Shown here one piece after another: positions 34,549 through 37,962 of a stretch of 37,962 nucleotides of DNA. The translations under genes and the position numbers were made by a program. The first letter of the stretch is position 1, and each line of letters opens with the position of its first letter. The stretch lies in the NCBI GenBank assembly GCA_024635585.1, contig JAGXIP010000164.1, positions 1 through 37,962 of the forward strand, in the 5' to 3' direction. A model generated the notes under the pieces. The model had not been told where the DNA came from. It did not search any database and saw only the letters and a program-made list of their open reading frames with translations. Source of the stretch: Saccharicrinis sp. GTDB lineage: Bacteria; Bacteroidota; Bacteroidia; Bacteroidales; Marinilabiliaceae.

Positions 34549-35142
34549 TTAATTAAACGATGGATCCTCAGGGAAACCTGACCATGTTTTATACACATCG
34601 CCCAGACTTTCCATACTTTTTTTCCAAATATCATCTACGTTATTACTCATAATCATGCTGTCGTCAATCTCAGTAACAATCCAGGAATTTTCATCACTTT
34701 CGCCTTCTAATTGGCTTGGCGACCAACCTGAATAACCGGCAAAAAATTTGACCTGCTCAAAGTTAGCCTCATGGTTGTTTAACAATGATTTAAGTACTTC
34801 AAAATCGCCGCCCCACCAAATAGTATCGGTAATTCTGGCCGAACCTGGCACTTTATCGCCCAAGGTGTGTATAAAATGCAAGGTATCGGAGGCAACGGGT
34901 CCGCCGATATGCAATTCACCCTTAAACGACAAAAGCTCTTCAATAACTTCATCCGGATACAAATTGTTTGTTTTATTCAGAACGAAGCCCACAGCCCCTT
35001 GTGCACCATACTCTGTAAGTAATATAATGGATCGGCCAAAATAAGGACCTCTTAAAAATGGATCAGCAATGAGTATCCTTCCCTTGGCTGGCGCTAGCTT
35101 TGGCAAACTGGCTTTAAATATATTAAAATCTAATTTTCCCAT
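34549..35142 (-). CDS. YqgE/AlgH family protein (DUF179)
   Basis: A 197-residue member of the DUF179 family. Conserved blocks are GRILIADPFLRGPYFGRSII (21-40), LLTEYGAQGAVGFVLNKTN, LHIGGPVASDTLHFIHTL and VKFFAGYSGWSPSQLEGE. The family is widespread in bacteria with a structure but no agreed function. AlgH in Pseudomonas was linked to alginate regulation. It is divergent from the antiporter gene and is followed, 160 bp later, by the ABC operon. Confidence 0.92.
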   Translation of the reverse strand: MGKLDFNIFKASLPKLAPAKGRILIADPFLRGPYFGRSIILLTEYGAQGAVGFVLNKTNNLYPDEVIEELLSFKGELHIGGPVASDTLHFIHTLGDKVPGSARITDTIWWGGDFEVLKSLLNNHEANFEQVKFFAGYSGWSPSQLEGESDENSWIVTEIDDSMIMSNNVDDIWKKSMESLGDVYKTWSGFPEDPSFN

Positions 35143-35278
35143 ATTTTGGATTTACATAGGGTTAAAATAACAATTTATTGTATTTATTAAAAATTATTTC
35201 TGATTTTTACTGTTTTAAACTCTATAATTCTTGAATTGATAGTTAACCTATTAAGCGGCACAATCCAGAAAACAACTT

Positions 35279-37198
35279 ATGCTGAAGTTTAAAGCTATAC
35301 TCATTATAATTTTCACGTTTGCCTTTACCAACCTTTGGGCACAAACCTATCCTGTTGAGGTAAGCAGTCCCCATATATTGGTTTCATCTGTTAAAACGGA
35401 AATCGACCTAACATTCAGTTCCTTACCCGACTCCTTGTACAAGCATGTATCTGTGTTGATTGGCGACGAACCACAGCGTTTATCTTGGTCGGAAAATACC
35501 GCTACATTTTCAAACCGCTTTGAAAGCGAGCAAGAGATGAAAGTTTTACTGCACAATGAGGTGATATATAAAAATCGCATGAATCCAATTCCTTTGTGGT
35601 TTTCCGTATTGCCCCCACTCATTGCCATATTGATGGCTTTACTTACCAAAGAGGTTTTTTCATCTTTGTTTATGGGTTTGTTTGTGGGTGCCACCATTAT
35701 TTGGAAATATAAGGGATTTTCGTTTTTCATGAGCTTGTTTAAAGGGCTGTTTAGTGTGGTGGACACTTATGCCTTGTCGGCTTTGTTGGACAAGGATCAT
35801 CTCTCCATTATTATTTTCTCGATGTTGATTGGCGGAATGGTAGCTCTGATTACCTTGAATGGCGGCATGAAAGGAGTGGTGGCTATTTTATCGAGGTATG
35901 CCCGTAGTCCGCGTTCGGGGCAGTTTATCACTTGGTTAATGGGACTTCTGATATTTTTTGATGATTATGCCAATACGCTGGTGGTTGGAAATACGATGCG
36001 ACCGGTAACAGACAAGTTGAGGATATCGCGCGAAAAACTGGCCTATATTGTTGATTCTACTTCGGCACCCATAGCGGCCATAGCCTTTATTACTACATGG
36101 ATAGGTGCTGAGTTAAGTTACATAAGTGATGGCATAAACAAGTTGGGTCTCGACAAATCTGCCTATCAGGTCTTCCTCAGCTCTTTACAATATTCTTTTT
36201 ATCCTATTTTCACTTTGGGCTTTGTGCTGATGCTAATACTCAAAAGGCGCGATTTTGGCCCGATGCTAAAAGCTGAGAGGAGAGCCAGAACAGAAGATAT
36301 TGAAGAAGAAAATAGCACACAAACACATTTACCTCAAATAGTTAAAGAAATTGAGGTAGGAGGCGATGTGGTAGGAAGATGGTACAATGCCTTTATCCCA
36401 GTTATGGTTGTAATATTGGGCACTATGGCCGGCCTCGCTTACACGGGTTTTGATGCTGATGTTTGGAATAATCCTACTTTACAGATAAGTACTAAGTTAT
36501 CGGTTATTGTAGGTAATGCCGATTCGTTTAAAGCATTGCTTTGGTCGTCGCTGGGCGGAGTTTTGGTGGCATTGATGCTCACAACAGTACAAAAGGTGCT
36601 TAGTTTAAAGGATGCCATCGAGGGGTTGGTCAACGGTTTTAAAACCATGTTTAATGCTGTACTTATACTGGTATTGGCGTGGGGCATAGCGCGTATAACT
36701 CAGGATATGCACACGGCAGCATTTATTACCGAAGTGATGCGACACATAAAAATGAGTCCACAATGGATCCCTGCTCTGGCTTTCGTTTTCTCAGCCATGA
36801 TAGCGTTTAGCACTGGATCATCCTGGGGTACAATGGCCATTATTTATCCATTGATACTACCGGCATCTTGGCATATTTCGATGGAAGCAGGAATGGATTC
36901 AGCAAGTGCCTTACCAATATTTTACAACGTGGTTTCCACTGTGTTGGCCGGCTCTGTGTTGGGAGACCATATTTCGCCCATTTCCGACACTACTATTTTA
37001 AGTTCGCTGGCCAGCCGATGTAATCATATGGCACATGTGCGTACCCAGTTGCCCTATGCTTTATTGGTTGGAGGCGTTGCCCTATGCGCAGGAACAATAC
37101 CAGCTGCATTTGGGGTGCCTGCATGGCTGTTGATGATCATGGGTTTTCTGGTGTTGTATGTACTTATTAATAAATTAGGAAAGAAAGTGGATGCTTAG
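35279..37198 (+). CDS. NhaC-family Na+/H+ antiporter with N-terminal periplasmic domain
   Basis: A 639-residue inner-membrane protein. It opens with a cleavable-looking signal peptide (IIIFTFAFTNLWAQ) and about 80 soluble residues. An antiporter domain with about 11-12 membrane segments follows, starting at WFSVLPPLIAILMALLTKEV. Family motifs are FFDDYANTLVVGNTMRPVTD, VDSTSAPIAAIAFITTWIG, SAMIAFSTGSSWGTMAI and VLGDHISPISDTTILSS. Substrate specificity (Na+ or organic anion exchange) is not readable. The signal peptide plus periplasmic extension is uncommon for antiporters. Confidence 0.88.
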   Translation: MLKFKAILIIIFTFAFTNLWAQTYPVEVSSPHILVSSVKTEIDLTFSSLPDSLYKHVSVLIGDEPQRLSWSENTATFSNRFESEQEMKVLLHNEVIYKNRMNPIPLWFSVLPPLIAILMALLTKEVFSSLFMGLFVGATIIWKYKGFSFFMSLFKGLFSVVDTYALSALLDKDHLSIIIFSMLIGGMVALITLNGGMKGVVAILSRYARSPRSGQFITWLMGLLIFFDDYANTLVVGNTMRPVTDKLRISREKLAYIVDSTSAPIAAIAFITTWIGAELSYISDGINKLGLDKSAYQVFLSSLQYSFYPIFTLGFVLMLILKRRDFGPMLKAERRARTEDIEEENSTQTHLPQIVKEIEVGGDVVGRWYNAFIPVMVVILGTMAGLAYTGFDADVWNNPTLQISTKLSVIVGNADSFKALLWSSLGGVLVALMLTTVQKVLSLKDAIEGLVNGFKTMFNAVLILVLAWGIARITQDMHTAAFITEVMRHIKMSPQWIPALAFVFSAMIAFSTGSSWGTMAIIYPLILPASWHISMEAGMDSASALPIFYNVVSTVLAGSVLGDHISPISDTTILSSLASRCNHMAHVRTQLPYALLVGGVALCAGTIPAAFGVPAWLLMIMGFLVLYVLINKLGKKVDA

Positions 37199-37267
37199 TG
37201 CTTGGTAGAAAAAAAACATTGGTAACTATTCAGCTTTTGTGAAATAAGAAAGTTTGTTGCAACCCCT

Positions 37268-37413
37268 ATTGCCGTTGGTTTCAACTAACGGAATAGTGAC
37301 TTTTCTCATGGCTTTAGCCACATTTAGCGTATTTGATTTATTTTTTTTAAAAAATGTGCCTAAAGCCAACAGTAGCTGTACATTCATAACCGTTGACTAA
37401 AGCCAACGGCAAT
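37268..37413. repeat. MITE/REP-like element with terminal inverted repeats
   Basis: Terminal repeats ATTGCCGTTGG (37268-37278) and CCAACGGCAAT (37403-37413) are exact complements. Inside lie several short hairpins that share GGCTTTAG or its complement (TGGCTTTAGCCA near 37310; CCGTTG/CAACGG near 37391-37408; CCTAAAGCCAAC near 37357). No protein is encoded. Confidence 0.7.
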
Positions 37414-37433
37414 ATTAGTAGCCATTAACAACA

Positions 37434-37469
37434 AAAAAATCCGGTACAGAAACTTGTGCCGGATTTTTT
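37434..37469. terminator. Bidirectional intrinsic terminator
   Basis: AAAAAATCCGGTACA pairs with TGTGCCGGATTTTTT around a GAAACT loop. There is T-rich sequence downstream on both strands, so it can end both the antiporter and the EF-G-like transcripts. Confidence 0.85.
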
Positions 37470-37521
37470 ATCATCAATTAAAATCAATTTATTGAATTGA
37501 TTTGCTTGTAATAATTCAAGT

Positions 37522-37962
37522 TTACACTTCTACAATTTCCTTTTCGTAGTCGGCCAATAATTGTCCTTGCACCTCATGAGGTACAATTTCGTATTGGGCA
37601 AATTTTTGGGTAAACATGGCTCTACCTCCAGTAATTGAGCTCAGCGATGTTGAATATTTGTTCAACTCCTTTAATGGCACCTTGGCTTTAATTACCTCAA
37701 AGCCTCTTTCGCTGCTCATGCCTTCAATTATCGCCCGGCGTCCTTGCAAATCGCCCATCACGTCACCCATTCTATCCGAAGGAACTTTAACCTCTAAATT
37801 ATAGACGGGCTCCAGAATTTTTGGCGCAGCATTTTTAAAAGCATCGCTAAAAGCATGACGACCGGCCAGTCTAAACGAAATCTCGTTACTATCTACCGCA
37901 TGCATTTTACCATCGTACACACAAACCCTAATGTCGCGGGCATAGGAACCTGTCAAAGGACC
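37522..37962 (-). CDS. EF-G-like translation factor, C-terminal part (truncated by window edge)
   Basis: The frame is open to the window edge, so the start is missing. The 146 or so residues cover domains IV-V of an elongation factor G: TGSYARDIRVCVYDGKMHAV, then SFRLAGRHAFSDAFKNAAP and ILEPVYNLEVKVPSDRMGDV, then GDLQGRRAIIEGM. Domain V ends in FTQKFAQYEIVPHEVQ. The sequence LTGSYARDIRV rather than the usual VMDIKV-like block suggests the second EF-G (FusA2-like) paralogue common in Bacteroidota. Without the GTPase domain this cannot be settled. Confidence 0.88.
   Translation of the reverse strand, partial: GPLTGSYARDIRVCVYDGKMHAVDSNEISFRLAGRHAFSDAFKNAAPKILEPVYNLEVKVPSDRMGDVMGDLQGRRAIIEGMSSERGFEVIKAKVPLKELNKYSTSLSSITGGRAMFTQKFAQYEIVPHEVQGQLLADYEKEIVEV

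Larger units (their letters stand above)
37199..37521. other. Convergent gap with MITE-like repeat and shared terminator
   Basis: These 323 bp have no gene. They contain a 146-bp repeat element (37268-37413) and a bidirectional terminator (37434-37469). The rest is AT-rich without visible structure. Confidence 0.6.

Noticed and set aside
34428-34634. 68-residue minus-strand open frame between yqgE and the ABC operon
   Set aside because: It overlaps the yqgE 3' end in another frame and runs across the mapped promoter and operator of the ABC operon.

Overview
The window is about 38 kb of chromosome from a member of the Bacteroidota, most likely Bacteroidales or Marinilabiliales. The evidence is a SusC/SusD pair, a type IX secretion (T9SS) sorting domain, an S46 dipeptidyl-peptidase, the long 574-residue lysyl-tRNA synthetase, and promoters of the Bacteroidota type (TTTG, about 19 bp, TAnnTTTG) with A/T-rich rather than Shine-Dalgarno start regions. 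I see no tRNA, rRNA, CRISPR array, insertion sequence or phage gene. Genus assignment is inference.

Layout. Positions 1-390 hold the end of a sensor histidine kinase. Positions 472-5706 hold a minus-strand housekeeping run (lysS, gpsA, pgi, then ispD). Positions 6089-9767 hold plus-strand lipA, lipB and recJ. Positions 9799-13092 (minus) hold a two-gene LysO-type lysine exporter and an S46 dipeptidyl-peptidase whose specificity residue is that of DPP11. Positions 13228-21618 (minus) hold a SusC/SusD outer-membrane uptake locus with a surface lipoprotein and a metzincin-type metalloprotease interrupted by an in-frame TGA. Positions 21690-26543 (minus) hold a T9SS-exported ELW-repeat protein, a membrane iron-sulfur protein with metal-binding-like C-terminal repeats, and a membrane-anchored AraC regulator. 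An AT-rich orphan lipoprotein-like gene follows on the plus strand at about 26.6-27.1 kb. Then come pnp, lpxK and sppA (minus), folK (plus), an ABC transporter operon with its own GntR regulator and a GIN-like envelope protein (31784-34388, minus), yqgE (minus), an NhaC-family antiporter (plus) and the end of an EF-G-like factor (minus, cut by the window edge).

How genes may work together. The most interesting stretch is 9.8-21.6 kb. Outer-membrane uptake (SusCD), a secreted metalloprotease, a dipeptide-releasing periplasmic peptidase and an amino-acid exporter together look like a peptide-use locus rather than a glycan locus, because no glycosidase, lyase or sulfatase is present. This is inference. 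The ABC operon has the best-resolved regulation in the window: a TTTG-N19-TATATTTG promoter followed directly by a 24-bp dyad, with the candidate repressor encoded third in the same operon. Several structured intergenic elements also stand out: a perfect 26-bp inverted repeat at the end of lysS, a nested palindrome that ends folK, and a 146-bp MITE-like element after the antiporter gene.
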